Shown in pieces: positions 8,283 through 17,200 of a DNA stretch of 64,000 nt. Each line of letters opens with the position of its first letter. Position 1 is the first letter of the stretch. The notes beneath the pieces were generated by a model that ran no database searches, was not told the DNA's origin, and saw only the letters and a program-made list of their open reading frames with translations. The position numbers and the translations under genes are program-made. Location of the stretch: NCBI RefSeq assembly GCF_011777495.1, contig NZ_JAATJS010000002.1, positions 434,001 through 498,000 of the forward strand. Reading direction: 5' to 3'. The DNA is from Microvirga terricola (GTDB lineage: Bacteria > Pseudomonadota > Alphaproteobacteria > Rhizobiales > Beijerinckiaceae).

Positions 8283-9131
8283 ATGAACTATCGTCACGCC
8301 TTTCACGCCGGCAATTTCGCCGACGTCATGAAACACGCGCTTCTGGTGCGGATCATCGCCTATCTGCAACGGAAAGAAACGCCGTTACGGGTCATCGACA
8401 CCCATGCGGGCATTGGGCTCTACGACCTTGCGGGCGATGAATCCGGGCGGACAGGCGAATGGGTCGACGGAATCGGGCGGATCGATGAGGCACTCACCCC
8501 CGATGCGGAAGTGCTTCTCGCGCCCTATCGCAAAGTGATCGCCGATGTGCGCGCGCGGCACGGCGAGACGGCCTATCCCGGCTCGCCCGCGATCATCCGC
8601 GAAATCCTGCGGCGGCAGGACCGGGGTGTGTTCGTCGAGCTGCATCCCGCCGACTACAAGGTGCTGAGCGACGCCTTCAACGAAGTCACCAATCTCAAGG
8701 TCCTGCATCTCGACGGATGGACCGCGCTTCACGCGCTGATCCCGCCGAAGGAGAAGCGCGGTCTCGTGCTCATCGACCCGCCTTATGAGAAGCCGAACGA
8801 ACTGGAGCGCCTGGGCGACGAGCTTCTCGCCGCCGTGAAGAAGTGGCCGACGGGCGTTTATGCGGGCTGGTATCCGATCAAGGCTCTCGCCCCGGTCGAT
8901 GCGGTGGCGGCGCGGCTTCACGCGGAATGTCCGCGTCCGGGCCTTCGCCTCGAGCTTCTGGTGGACGATCCGCGCGATGCGACGCGGCTCAACGGCAGCG
9001 GGCTCTTCGTGATCAATCCACCCTGGTCCTTGCGCGAGGAAGCGGAGACGCTGCTCCCCGCTCTCGCGGAGCGATTGTCGCGCGGTGCTTATGGCGGCTA
9101 TCGCTGCGAGGCGTTCGGGCCGAGCGCATAA
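8283..9131 (+). CDS. rlmJ: 23S rRNA (adenine(2030)-N6)-methyltransferase RlmJ
   Basis: S-adenosylmethionine-dependent enzyme methylating N6 of A2030 in 23S rRNA. Family hallmarks are the N-terminal NYRHAFHAGNFADVMKH, the SAM-binding VIDTHAGIGLYDL and the catalytic DPPYE. 282 residues, standard length. ATG at 8283 follows RNase T2 by 8 bp, with GGTAAGGAC as a ribosome site. Confidence 0.93.
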   Translation: MNYRHAFHAGNFADVMKHALLVRIIAYLQRKETPLRVIDTHAGIGLYDLAGDESGRTGEWVDGIGRIDEALTPDAEVLLAPYRKVIADVRARHGETAYPGSPAIIREILRRQDRGVFVELHPADYKVLSDAFNEVTNLKVLHLDGWTALHALIPPKEKRGLVLIDPPYEKPNELERLGDELLAAVKKWPTGVYAGWYPIKALAPVDAVAARLHAECPRPGLRLELLVDDPRDATRLNGSGLFVINPPWSLREEAETLLPALAERLSRGAYGGYRCEAFGPSA

Positions 9132-9196
9132 AATCGTTGCCGGTTGATGCTTGCGGGTCCATGAAGGGAGCCTTCCTTTTGGCAGGACTCTCTCGC

Positions 9197-9799
9197 ATGC
9201 TTACTCTCCGCACCTCGCCCGCGTCTCCTTTCGGCCGCAAGGTCAAGATCGCCGCGGCTCTTCTCGGATTGTCAGACAAGATCGAACTTGTAGACGCCGA
9301 CACAACGAGCCCGACCGACACGCTCCGCCAGCAGAACCCGCTCGGGAAAATCCCGGCGCTGATCCTGGAAAACGGCGAGACGCTGTATGACTCACGCGTG
9401 ATCGTCGACTACCTCGATCACCTCGCCGGTGGCGGCGTGATCCCCACAGGGTGGGAGCGTTTCGCGGCTTTGCGTCAGCAGGCGCTCGCGGACGGCCTCA
9501 TGGATGCCGCGCTGCTCCAGGTTTATGAGGGCCGCTGGCGCGCTGAAGACAAGCGCGAGCCGAAATGGGTCGAGCATCAGCAGGGTAAGGTCCAGCGCGC
9601 GCTTGACTATGCGGAGGCGCATCTCTCCACGCCGAGCACCACGATCCACATTGGCCACATCACGCTCGCCTGCGCGTTAGGCTATCTCGATCTGCGCATG
9701 GCTGGAAAGTGGCGCGAGAGCTATCCCAAGCTCGTGGCGTGGCTCGCCGATTTCGAGGCGCGCGTACCCGCCTTTGCAAAAACAAAATTCACGGCTTGA
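9197..9799 (+). CDS. Glutathione S-transferase family protein
   Basis: Cytosolic glutathione transferase-like protein. The N-terminal thioredoxin-fold domain starts with LTLRTSPASPFGRKVKIAA and contains the cis-Pro and Glu-Ser/Asp-Ser glutathione-binding signature (NPLGKIPALILENGETLYDSRVI). An all-helical C-terminal domain follows. 200 residues from ATG 9197 (AGGA 9 nt upstream); ATG 9161 is an in-frame alternative. Substrate unknown. Ends just before a strong terminator. Confidence 0.85.
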   Translation: MLTLRTSPASPFGRKVKIAAALLGLSDKIELVDADTTSPTDTLRQQNPLGKIPALILENGETLYDSRVIVDYLDHLAGGGVIPTGWERFAALRQQALADGLMDAALLQVYEGRWRAEDKREPKWVEHQQGKVQRALDYAEAHLSTPSTTIHIGHITLACALGYLDLRMAGKWRESYPKLVAWLADFEARVPAFAKTKFTA

Positions 9800-9805
9800 T
9801 CCATG

Positions 9806-9835
9806 AAAAAAGGCCCGGGTTTCCCCGGGCCTTTT
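9806..9835. terminator. Bidirectional intrinsic terminator
   Basis: Hairpin AAAGGCCCGGG - TTTC - CCCGGGCCTTT with an A-run before and a T-run after, between the convergent glutathione transferase and outer membrane barrel genes. It can stop transcription from both sides. Confidence 0.92.
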
Positions 9836-9859
9836 GCTGATCGCTGACGCGATACGATC

Positions 9860-10603
9860 TTAGTAGGTGTTGAACTTGTAGTTCAGGCCGGCGCGGACGA
9901 CGCCGAACTCGTTGTTCTTCCGATTCTCGAAACCGAACGTATTCACGGTGTTCAGGAAGAGGAAGTCGTTGTTGCGGTTCCGCTCGAGGCTCACGAACAG
10001 ACCTTCGAGCCGCGCGGTCAGGTTGTTGGTGAAGGCGTATTCCACGCCGCCGCCGACCGTCCAGCCGGCGTTGGTGTTGTTGTTGTTCCCGAAGAAGTCG
10101 TTGCCGCCGCCGGTGTCGCCATAGGCGAAACCACCGGTGACGTAGAGCAGCGTCCGGTCAAAGGCGTAACCCGCGCGGGCGCGGACCGTGCCGAAGAAGT
10201 TGTTGCCGTTGTTGTTATTGCGGAGGCCGAAAAAGTTCGGGTTGTTCACGAACAGGAAGTCGTTGTCGCGGTTGTTGCCACCGAGGTCCGCGAACTGGAT
10301 ATCGGTCTCGAGGCCGATGACCCACCCGCCGACCTGGTAATTGTAGCCGATCTGGCCGCCGCCGGTGAACCCGCCGTTATTGCCGCCGCCGGTGTTCACG
10401 AAGCCGACGCCGGGGACGAAAACGTCATGATTGTTGTTGTTGCTCCAGGCGCCACCGGCGTTCACGCCGACGTAGAAGCCTGTCCAGGTGAAGATCGGAA
10501 CGACAATCGGAGCGGGCGGGGCGGCCCGAACCGGAAGATCAGCAGCCGCTGCCGCCCCGGCGAGGCCGAAGAGAGCAACACTGGCAAGAAGGAATTTCTT
10601 CAT
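9860..10603 (-). CDS. Outer membrane beta-barrel protein, Omp25/31-like, Asn-rich
   Basis: 247-residue surface barrel. The signal peptide (KKFLLASVALFGLAGAAAAADLP) and the following FTWTGFYVGVNAGGAW are typical of the Omp25/Omp31 family of Hyphomicrobiales. Alternating barrel strands end in LNYKFNTY, an aromatic-rich C-terminal strand. Unusual: 39 of 247 residues are Asn, clustered as NNNN or NN in predicted loops. ATG 10603 has AGGAATGAG upstream; longer frames starting further up lack support. Role (stability, porin or surface) not determinable. Confidence 0.85.
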   Translation of the reverse strand: MKKFLLASVALFGLAGAAAAADLPVRAAPPAPIVVPIFTWTGFYVGVNAGGAWSNNNNHDVFVPGVGFVNTGGGNNGGFTGGGQIGYNYQVGGWVIGLETDIQFADLGGNNRDNDFLFVNNPNFFGLRNNNNGNNFFGTVRARAGYAFDRTLLYVTGGFAYGDTGGGNDFFGNNNNTNAGWTVGGGVEYAFTNNLTARLEGLFVSLERNRNNDFLFLNTVNTFGFENRKNNEFGVVRAGLNYKFNTY

Positions 10604-10904
10604 GGTCTCATTCCTATCGATGTCTTGGTCGATCGGGCCGGAAGACTTTTGTCTCAGGCCAAATCCGACGACGAGGTCAATATAGAGCGGAAGCCTCATG
10701 AGAGCTGTGACATGACAACCACAGAGCGAAATCCTACTATGGCAGCATTGTGGCGACAAGTTGTAGTTTATTCCCCTTTGGCATTACGCGGATTCCTAAC
10801 GCTTAAGGTCGCATTTGGTTCGGTGCGGCGTAGAAAAAATGTTCTTTTCTGGGCAATTGGACCATAATGCAAGAGAGTTACATTTGGTAAACGAGGGGAA
10901 ACAT
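10604..10904. other. Divergent promoter region between the barrel gene and the SDR gene
   Basis: 301 bp without a gene, with two promoters expected. On the minus strand TTGACC near 10679 is a possible -35 element for the barrel gene. An inverted repeat CTGTG...CACAG lies near 10705-10725. A cluster of A/T runs lies near 10830-10890. No RNA gene was recognised. Confidence 0.35.
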
Positions 10905-11660
10905 ATGGGGCAGGTGGCGCTGATTACTGGCGGTGCACGACGAATCGGCCGGTGCATCGTCGAGCGAATCGCTCGCAGCGGTTATGCCGTCGCGATCCAC
11001 TGCAACCGGTCATCGGATGAAGCCGAGCGGATTGCCGCCCGCATTCGCTCCGAAGGGGGTAGGGCTGTCGTCGTCCGGGCCGATTTGGCGGACGCGGTGG
11101 CGGTGGCTGAGTTGGTCGAGCAGGCCGTTCGGGCGCTTGGGCCTTTGACTCTTCTCGTCAACAACGCCTCCGAGTTCGAGCCCGACGAGGTGCTAACCCT
11201 CGACGAGGCGCGATGGGACCGGCACTTCGCCGTCAACCTGCGCGCACCCGCCTTTCTCGCGCGGGACTTCGCCGGTCAGCTTCCCGCCGATGCGGAGGGC
11301 TGCATCATCAACATCGTCGATCAGCGCGTCTGGAAGCCGACGCCGCAATTCTTCTCCTACACGCTGACGAAGGCGGCTCTGTTTACCGCGACGCAAACCA
11401 TGGCGCAGGCGCTGGCTCCTCGCATTCGCGTCAATGCGGTCGGGCCCGGTCCGACATTGGCCAATGAACGGCAGGAGAGTGAGGACTTCGCAAAGCAGAG
11501 CGCCGCCGTCCCCCTCGGGCATGGCGCGACGCCGGAAGAGATTGCCGACACCGTCCTATTCCTCGCAAGCGCCCGCAGCATCACGGGGCAGATGATCGCC
11601 GTCGATGGCGGCCAGCACCTCGCCTGGCAGACGCCGGACGTCGTAGGCGTCAGGGAGTGA
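10905..11660 (+). CDS. SDR family oxidoreductase, pteridine-reductase (PTR1/FolM) type
   Basis: NAD(P)H-dependent short-chain reductase, 251 residues, with the Rossmann motif TGGARRIG (8-15), NNAS (86-89) and Y152-x3-K156. The usual catalytic Ser is absent: INIVDQ places Asp139 exactly 13 residues before Tyr152, the Asp-Tyr-Lys arrangement of trypanosomatid pteridine reductase PTR1. Together with ARR in the nucleotide motif this suggests reduction of dihydropterins or dihydrofolate, as in FolM. ATG 10905 has GAGGGGAA upstream. The 3' end overlaps the convergent pgeF by 11 bp. Confidence 0.82.
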   Translation: MGQVALITGGARRIGRCIVERIARSGYAVAIHCNRSSDEAERIAARIRSEGGRAVVVRADLADAVAVAELVEQAVRALGPLTLLVNNASEFEPDEVLTLDEARWDRHFAVNLRAPAFLARDFAGQLPADAEGCIINIVDQRVWKPTPQFFSYTLTKAALFTATQTMAQALAPRIRVNAVGPGPTLANERQESEDFAKQSAAVPLGHGATPEEIADTVLFLASARSITGQMIAVDGGQHLAWQTPDVVGVRE

Positions 11661-12417
11661 GGGTGATCGCCGAAATCAGCCGCCCGTAATCGGGCTCATT
11701 GCGATGCGTCGTGCGGCGATAGCTGAAGAAGTAATCCTCGTTCGTGTAGGTGCAGAGCCCGAGGTTCGCGAATTCCGCAATGCCTGCCGCCTCAACGCGC
11801 ATGCCGATGAAGCCGGGAAGGTCAAACATCGCGTGGTCTGCCCGCTCGCTCGGCATGAAGAAGCGCTTGTAGTCGGCGCTCGCATCGGTGAAGCGCGTTA
11901 CGAAATCAGGTCCGACCTCATAGGCCGCCTGACTGATCGTGGGTCCGAGCACCGCGACGATCTGCTTGCGCTTGGCGCCCAAGCTTTCCATCGCTGCAAT
12001 CGTGCTTTCCAAAACGCCGGTGAGCGCGCCGCGCCAGCCGGCATGGGCGGCACCGATCACCCCCGCATGCGGATCAGCGAAAAGGATCGGACCGCAATCG
12101 GCCGTCGTAACTCCCAGCGCGAGGCCCGGCACCGCTGTCGCCATGCCATCGGCCTTGGGCCGCTCCGCAGGCCATGGTCCTTCGACGGTCACCGCATCCG
12201 GCGAATGGACCTGATGCACGCTGATGAGCGCGCTCGAGGCAACGTCCAGATCTTCCGCCATGCGGCGGCGGTTCTCGGCAACATTCGCGGGATCATCCGA
12301 TGAGCCGAGGCCGCCATTGAGAGACGCATAGATCCCTTCCGACACGCCGCCTTGGCGCGTGAAGAACGCGTGATGAATGTTGGGATAGGAGGCGAGTTCG
12401 GGCGCTTCGATGAACAT
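11650..12417 (-). CDS. pgeF: Peptidoglycan editing factor PgeF (YfiH/DUF152 family)
   Basis: Cytoplasmic multicopper-oxidase-like fold protein. The family hydrolyses wrongly built UDP-MurNAc-Ser so that serine does not enter peptidoglycan. Metal-site residues are present: His71 (VHQVHS), Cys108 (TTADCGP), His125 (AAHAGWRG). 255 residues, full length. Last gene of an lgt-midA-pgeF operon, 3 bp after midA. Older annotations call it polyphenol oxidase or laccase domain protein. Confidence 0.92.
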   Translation of the reverse strand: MFIEAPELASYPNIHHAFFTRQGGVSEGIYASLNGGLGSSDDPANVAENRRRMAEDLDVASSALISVHQVHSPDAVTVEGPWPAERPKADGMATAVPGLALGVTTADCGPILFADPHAGVIGAAHAGWRGALTGVLESTIAAMESLGAKRKQIVAVLGPTISQAAYEVGPDFVTRFTDASADYKRFFMPSERADHAMFDLPGFIGMRVEAAGIAEFANLGLCTYTNEDYFFSYRRTTHRNEPDYGRLISAITLTP

Positions 12418-12420
12418 GTT

Positions 12421-13497
12421 TCACAGTCTCGCCTGGAGAGGGGCCAGTCCGGGCACGGCTTCGATGTCGGCGTGGCTTATCGCCAAAACCTTAAAGAGCT
12501 CACCCATCTCCGTCGGCCCGCGCGCGGTGAGGCGCGAAAGCGCACTGTCGATGTCCGCCGCTTGCGCAGGCGTCGCGCGCTGCTTCAAGGCGGCGGCGCG
12601 TGCTGCGATGCCGAGCGCGTCGAGAAAGTCACCCTGCATCGCCGGGCCGTGGATGCGAACGCGGTTCCGTCCGGCTGATTCCGCGATGTGGTGAAAATCG
12701 ACATGCGTCGTCAGGTCCGCCTCGCCGGGTTCGTAGAGCGGATCGTGATAGTCATGTCGCTTCAGGGCCTGAAGCGTGTCGCCAAGGACCGGGCCCCAAT
12801 AGCCGTAATCGATGATGAGCGCCGCGCCGCCTTCGTTCGCGAAACGATGCGACAGGCCCTTCATCAGATCGATGGATGCCGCTGGCCATTCGAGAATGGC
12901 GCCTTCGTGCGGCGGTTTGCCGAGCGCTGCCTCTGGCTCTGGTCGCAAGCCGAAAACGAAGCGGTCGTCATTAAGCCCGACGAGCCGTTCGCACCAGCCG
13001 CGATCCGTTGCCTGAAACTGGCGCACGGGCAGGGCGTCGAAGAACTCGTTCGCCACCAGAAGGGCAGGGCCTTCGGGGACGTCCTCGATCCGCGTATGCC
13101 AAGTGACGTGAAAGCCGGACGTGGCGAGCATCTGTCGTTGCCGCTCGTGCAGGCTCGAGCTCGTCTCCACGAGATGCACGGTCACCGAGGATTGGAAATC
13201 CGGGATCAGGCGCGTCGCGCGTAAAAAATCCGCCATCAGCGTGCCGCGTCCGGGCCCCAGCTCGATCAGGCGGCAGGGGGCGGGGCTGCCCATGGCCTGC
13301 CAGATCTCCAGCATCCAGAGGCCGATCAGTTCGCCGAACATCTGGCTGATTTCGGGCGCTGTCGTGAAGTCACCGCCCGCGCCGAGAGGATCGCGCGTGT
13401 CGTAGTAGTGCCGGAGGCACATGCTCATGTAGCGCTCGACCGTGATCGGCCCCTCGAGGGCGATCAGGTCGCGCAACTGGTCCGCAAACGGTTTCAC
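12421..13497 (-). CDS. SAM-dependent methyltransferase, MidA/NDUFAF7 family
   Basis: Class I methyltransferase of the family that includes mitochondrial NDUFAF7/MidA, an arginine methyltransferase for complex I subunit NDUFS2. The bacterial target is not established here. The SAM site is IELGPGRGTLMADFL (about residues 98-112). The N-terminal MSMCLRHYYDTRDPLGAGGDFTTAPEIS-type segment is conserved in the family. 358 residues. Overlaps the lgt stop by 4 bp (ATGA), so translation is coupled. Confidence 0.88.
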   Translation of the reverse strand: MKPFADQLRDLIALEGPITVERYMSMCLRHYYDTRDPLGAGGDFTTAPEISQMFGELIGLWMLEIWQAMGSPAPCRLIELGPGRGTLMADFLRATRLIPDFQSSVTVHLVETSSSLHERQRQMLATSGFHVTWHTRIEDVPEGPALLVANEFFDALPVRQFQATDRGWCERLVGLNDDRFVFGLRPEPEAALGKPPHEGAILEWPAASIDLMKGLSHRFANEGGAALIIDYGYWGPVLGDTLQALKRHDYHDPLYEPGEADLTTHVDFHHIAESAGRNRVRIHGPAMQGDFLDALGIAARAAALKQRATPAQAADIDSALSRLTARGPTEMGELFKVLAISHADIEAVPGLAPLQARL

Positions 13498-14357
13498 GCC
13501 GATGCCAGTGTCGCCGGGCGCGTGGTGCCGCGCGCGGCGATCCAGATGACCGCGATGCCGAGAAGCGCCATTGGGAAGGACAATAGCATTCCCATGGTGA
13601 TGCCACCGCTCAGCGCCTGGACGGTCGTGCCGAACAGGAAGCCCAGCTGCTCATCCGGCTCGCGGAAGAACTCGCACGCGATGCGTGCGATGGAATAACC
13701 GAGGATGAAGATGCCGCCGACAAGGCCCGGGCGGCGGAAGCCGAAGCGGTTCGCCGCAAAGGCCATGACGATGAAGAGGATCAAGCCTTCGCCGAACGCC
13801 TCATAGATCTGGCTCGGGTGGCGCGGGATCGGCCCTGCATGCGGAAACACGATGGCATAGGGGAAGTCGGGCGCGGGCCGGCCCCACAATTCGCCATTGA
13901 TGAAGTTGGCGATGCGCCCGAAGAACAGGCCGATGGGCGCGACGACCGAGACGAGATCGAGCATCGCCAGCGTGTTGAGGCCGCGGGAGCGAGACAGGAG
14001 GATGACGGCCAGCGTTGCCCCGATCAGGCCGCCATGGAACGACATGCCGCCGCGCCACACCGCCAGGATTTCGAGCGGCTCCGCGAGATAGGCGCTCAGG
14101 TTGTAGAACAGCACGTAGCCGAGCCGGCCGCCGAGCACGACGCCAAGCGCCACCCAGACGACGAGATCGTCGATGTCGAGTGGCTTGGGCTGCCGTAAGC
14201 CATCCCACAACCGGGTACTGGCCGCGAGGCGCTTGGCGTAGAACCAGCCTCCCAAAAGGCCCACCACATAAGCCAGCGCGTACCACCGGATCGCGAAGGG
14301 GCCGATGGAGATGGCGACCGGGTCGATCACGGGAAAGGAGAGGGCAACGAGAGGCAT
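13494..14357 (-). CDS. lgt: Prolipoprotein diacylglyceryl transferase
   Basis: Inner-membrane enzyme transferring diacylglycerol from phosphatidylglycerol to the lipobox cysteine of prolipoproteins, the first step of lipoprotein maturation. Multiple membrane spans, the essential HGG motif (108-110) and the Lgt signature GRIANFINGE (147-156) are present. 287 residues. First gene of lgt-midA-pgeF; divergent from ubiK. Confidence 0.96.
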   Translation of the reverse strand: MPLVALSFPVIDPVAISIGPFAIRWYALAYVVGLLGGWFYAKRLAASTRLWDGLRQPKPLDIDDLVVWVALGVVLGGRLGYVLFYNLSAYLAEPLEILAVWRGGMSFHGGLIGATLAVILLSRSRGLNTLAMLDLVSVVAPIGLFFGRIANFINGELWGRPAPDFPYAIVFPHAGPIPRHPSQIYEAFGEGLILFIVMAFAANRFGFRRPGLVGGIFILGYSIARIACEFFREPDEQLGFLFGTTVQALSGGITMGMLLSFPMALLGIAVIWIAARGTTRPATLASA

Positions 14358-14440
14358 GGGTGATGAAGCCTTTCAAAACGCGGAGCCATTGGACCCGAGG
14401 CACAGGGATCGTCAACCCTGTTGCAGTTTGCCTTAAATGA

Positions 14441-14454
14441 GCCCACATGTGGGC
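14441..14454. promoter_or_regulatory. Perfect 14-bp palindrome in the lgt/ubiK promoter region
   Basis: GCCCACATGTGGGC is a perfect palindrome midway between the divergent lgt and ubiK starts. It could be an operator or chance; no known regulator motif is recognised. Confidence 0.3.
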
Positions 14455-14485
14455 GAAACCACCCCATTCGATGACGGACGCATCC

Positions 14486-14734
14486 ATGACCCAGTCTTCC
14501 AACCGGATTTTCGACGAACTCGCTCGCCTGGCGACGGATGCCGCCGGTGCCGCGCAAGGGGTCCGGCGCGAGGTCGAGACCGTGATGCGAACCCAGATCG
14601 AGCGCCTCATCAAGGACATGGACATCGCCACTCGCGAAGAGGTCGAGGTGCTGCGCGAGATGGTTGTCGCCGCACGTGAGGAAAATGAGCGCCTCGAGGC
14701 GCGGATCAAGGCTCTGGAAGAAAAGCAGGGCTGA
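14486..14734 (+). CDS. ubiK: UbiK / BMFP-type accessory factor
   Basis: 82-residue coiled-coil protein of the UbiK (YqiC) / Brucella membrane fusogenic protein family, an accessory factor in ubiquinone assembly. The pattern NRIFDELARLATDAAGAAQG, VRREVE and a C-terminal heptad helix ENERLEARIKALEEK matches the family. The start at 14486 agrees with where relatives begin; ATG 14471 would add five residues. Confidence 0.88.
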   Translation: MTQSSNRIFDELARLATDAAGAAQGVRREVETVMRTQIERLIKDMDIATREEVEVLREMVVAAREENERLEARIKALEEKQG

Positions 14735-15018
14735 GCCGAAGGCGGGGGGCCTTCGCCGCCGTCACGAGCCATCCTCCCCCAAGCACTCCCCCTATTCGCT
14801 AAGCGCAGACGGGCTGCTGTGGACAGGGCGAAGCGGCGCATTGTGAGCCAGATCAAAATCTAAGACTGTCGATTCATGAGCTGATTCTCGTTTGGAGCGG
14901 GGGGAAGTGTCGAATACTCAGCGTATTCGGTGGTTTTCATTCGATCTGCGCCTGAATTTACGTAACGCTATTGCCTGGGTGCGTTCATTGTGCGGGCGAT
15001 TGAGTTCTCTGGATCAAC

Positions 15019-15519
15019 ATGCCGCAGCTTCTCATCGAAATAGAGCGTTCCGAGCATCCGCTCGATATTGTCGAGCGCCTGGCCGCGCTGCGTGACTGGA
15101 TTTTCGATCGGGCGGAAACGGACGAGATGTCCGTGTCGGTTTCGGGGCGGTGGGCGGATTATCACATCGCCTTCACCTGGATCGAGGATGTGGAGGCACT
15201 GCATGTGGCCTGCGCCTTCGATCTGAAGGTGCCGGAGCGGCGTCGCCAAGATATTCTGCAGCTCATTTCTCGCATCAACGAGCAGCTTTGGGTCGGCCAT
15301 TTCGATCTCTGGAGTTCGGAGAACGTGGTGATGTTCCGCCATGCGCTGCTTCTGGCCGGCGGCGCCGAGCCGACGCATGGGCAATGCGAGGCGGTTCTGC
15401 GCGTCGCGGTGGATACCTGCGAGCGCTATTTCCAGGCCTTCCAGTTCGTCATGTGGGCAGGCAAGTCGCCCCGCGAGGCGCTGGACAGCGTGCTCTTCGA
15501 GACCGAGGGCGAGGCCTGA
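15019..15519 (+). CDS. YbjN domain-containing protein
   Basis: 166-residue protein of the YbjN family, related to class I type III secretion chaperone folds and of unclear cellular role. Acidic and without signal peptide or membrane segments. Conserved patterns include WADYHIAFTWIEDVEALHVACAFD and LLLAGGAEPTHGQCEAVL. Followed 69 bp later by proC, a pairing common in this order. The upstream 284 bp holds no gene. Confidence 0.8.
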   Translation: MPQLLIEIERSEHPLDIVERLAALRDWIFDRAETDEMSVSVSGRWADYHIAFTWIEDVEALHVACAFDLKVPERRRQDILQLISRINEQLWVGHFDLWSSENVVMFRHALLLAGGAEPTHGQCEAVLRVAVDTCERYFQAFQFVMWAGKSPREALDSVLFETEGEA

Positions 15520-15588
15520 GGCGGCCTCGACAGGGCAGGGCGGAGATGGCTACAGTTTAAGCCGCTTTTATTCCCCTGCCAGGTCCCC

Positions 15589-16416
15589 ATGACGAAACCC
15601 TCCTCACAACTGCCTTCCTCGCTGACCCTTGTCGGAGCCGGAAAAATGGGCGGCTCCATGCTGGAGGGATGGCTCGCCCTGGGGCTGCCGTCATCCGGCG
15701 TGACGGTGATCGATCCGCGTCCCTCCGAGGAGGTGTCTCGGCTGTGCGGCGAGCGGGGAATCGCGCTCAATCCGGCACAGCCGCCCGTGTCCGAGGTGCT
15801 TGTCCTCGCCATCAAGCCGCAGATGCTGGACGAGGCGGCGGGGCGGCTCAACGGCCTTCTGGGGCCGAAAACGCTCATCGTTTCGATTCTCGCGGGCAAA
15901 ACCATCGGCGACTTGAAGAGCCGTCTGCCGGCGGCCACCGCCATCGTGCGCGCCATGCCAAACCTGCCTGCCAGCATCGGGCGGGGGGCGACGGGGGCCG
16001 CCGCCAGTGGCGAGGTCACGGACGCGCAGCGCAGCACGGCGGACGCGTTGCTTCGCGCCAACGGTATCGTCGAATGGCTGCCCTCGGAGGACCTGATCGA
16101 TGCGGTGACCGCCGTTTCGGGCTCTGGCCCCGCTTATGTCTTCCATCTGGTCGAATGTCTCGCGGAGGCGGGCACGGCAGCGGGCCTGCCGCCGGACCTC
16201 GCGCAGCGCCTCGCACGGGCAACCGTGATCGGTGCGGGCGAGTTGCTGTTCCAGAGCGGGTTGTCGCCGGAAACGTTGCGGCAGAACGTGACCTCGCCCG
16301 GCGGCACGACCGCGGCCGCGCTTGGCGTTTTGATGGCCGAACCCCACGGCCTGAAGGCGCTGATGCGCGATACCGTTGCTGCGGCAAAGCGGCGTGCGGA
16401 GGAACTTGCGGGCTAA
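15589..16416 (+). CDS. proC: Pyrroline-5-carboxylate reductase
   Basis: Final enzyme of proline synthesis, reducing pyrroline-5-carboxylate with NAD(P)H. N-terminal Rossmann motif VGAGKMGGSM, VRAMPNLPA in the middle, and the P5CR signature in the C-terminal helical dimer domain (AVSGSGPAYVFHLVECLAEAG, TSPGGTTAAAL). 275 residues, complete. Confidence 0.96.
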   Translation: MTKPSSQLPSSLTLVGAGKMGGSMLEGWLALGLPSSGVTVIDPRPSEEVSRLCGERGIALNPAQPPVSEVLVLAIKPQMLDEAAGRLNGLLGPKTLIVSILAGKTIGDLKSRLPAATAIVRAMPNLPASIGRGATGAAASGEVTDAQRSTADALLRANGIVEWLPSEDLIDAVTAVSGSGPAYVFHLVECLAEAGTAAGLPPDLAQRLARATVIGAGELLFQSGLSPETLRQNVTSPGGTTAAALGVLMAEPHGLKALMRDTVAAAKRRAEELAG

Positions 16417-16486
16417 GCGACCCATGTTCGTTCGCCGGCGGAGGCCTAGATTAAAGCTCTTGAGAGGCTGATCGAGGAGGAGTGCC

Positions 16487-17182
16487 ATGACGTCCGAAGC
16501 TCATGCCAAGCGCAAGGCGATTGTCGAAGCCCTCATGGATCTGGCCTCGCGGCGGCGGTGGTCCGAAATCGAGATCAAGGACATCGCGCAGGCGGCAAAC
16601 GTTTCGCTTGCGGAATTCAGCGACGCTTTCCCCTCGAAAGGCGCGGTGCTCGGCGCCTTCTCGCGCCAGATCGACCGCACGGTTCTGGAGGGCACGACCG
16701 ATGAGCTTGCCAAGGAACCGCCGCGCGATCGCATCTTCGACGTGATGATGCGCCGCCTCGATGCGCTGGCGCCCTACAAGCCTGCGCTGCGGCGCATCGC
16801 CAAGGAACTTCGCTTCGATCCGCTTTCGCTGGCGGCGCTCAGTCGCGCTGCGATCAATTCCCAGCGGTTCATGCTGTCCGCCGCCAACATTTCGACGGAA
16901 GGCCCCCTCGGAGCGCTAAAGCTGCAAGGGGCGGCTCTCGTCTTCGCCAAGACGCTCGATACCTGGCTCCACGACGACGATCCGTCTCAGGCCAAAACCA
17001 TGGCGCGGCTCGACAAGGAGCTTCGCCGTGGCGAGCGCATGCTTGAACGCGCCGACGATTGCCGGCGTTTGACGGCCCCGTTCCGGGCGTTCGGCCGGGC
17101 TGTCATCGAGAGCTGTGGGCCGCACAGGCGCAGAGGGCGCACCAAGGACGGTGAAGCCGAAAATCCGGCGGCAACGATTTAA
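16487..17182 (+). CDS. TetR-like transcriptional regulator
   Basis: 231-residue protein with an N-terminal TetR-type helix-turn-helix (about 10-55, IEIKDIAQAANVSLAEFSDAFPSKGAVLGAF) and an all-helical C-terminal domain that may bind a ligand. The tail (HRRRGRTKDGEAEN) is basic and low complexity. A strong ribosome site (GAGGAGG) precedes ATG 16487. 18 bp upstream of csaA, so it may be the first gene of a TetR-csaA-nudix transcript; ligand and targets unknown. Confidence 0.78.
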   Translation: MTSEAHAKRKAIVEALMDLASRRRWSEIEIKDIAQAANVSLAEFSDAFPSKGAVLGAFSRQIDRTVLEGTTDELAKEPPRDRIFDVMMRRLDALAPYKPALRRIAKELRFDPLSLAALSRAAINSQRFMLSAANISTEGPLGALKLQGAALVFAKTLDTWLHDDDPSQAKTMARLDKELRRGERMLERADDCRRLTAPFRAFGRAVIESCGPHRRRGRTKDGEAENPAATI

Positions 17183-17200
17183 GAGATTAAAGGGGGCACA

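Noticed and set aside
10799-10823. Near-EcfG site (CGAAC...CGTT) upstream of the barrel gene
   Set aside because: The first G of GGAAC is replaced and the site lies about 200 bp from the start codon.
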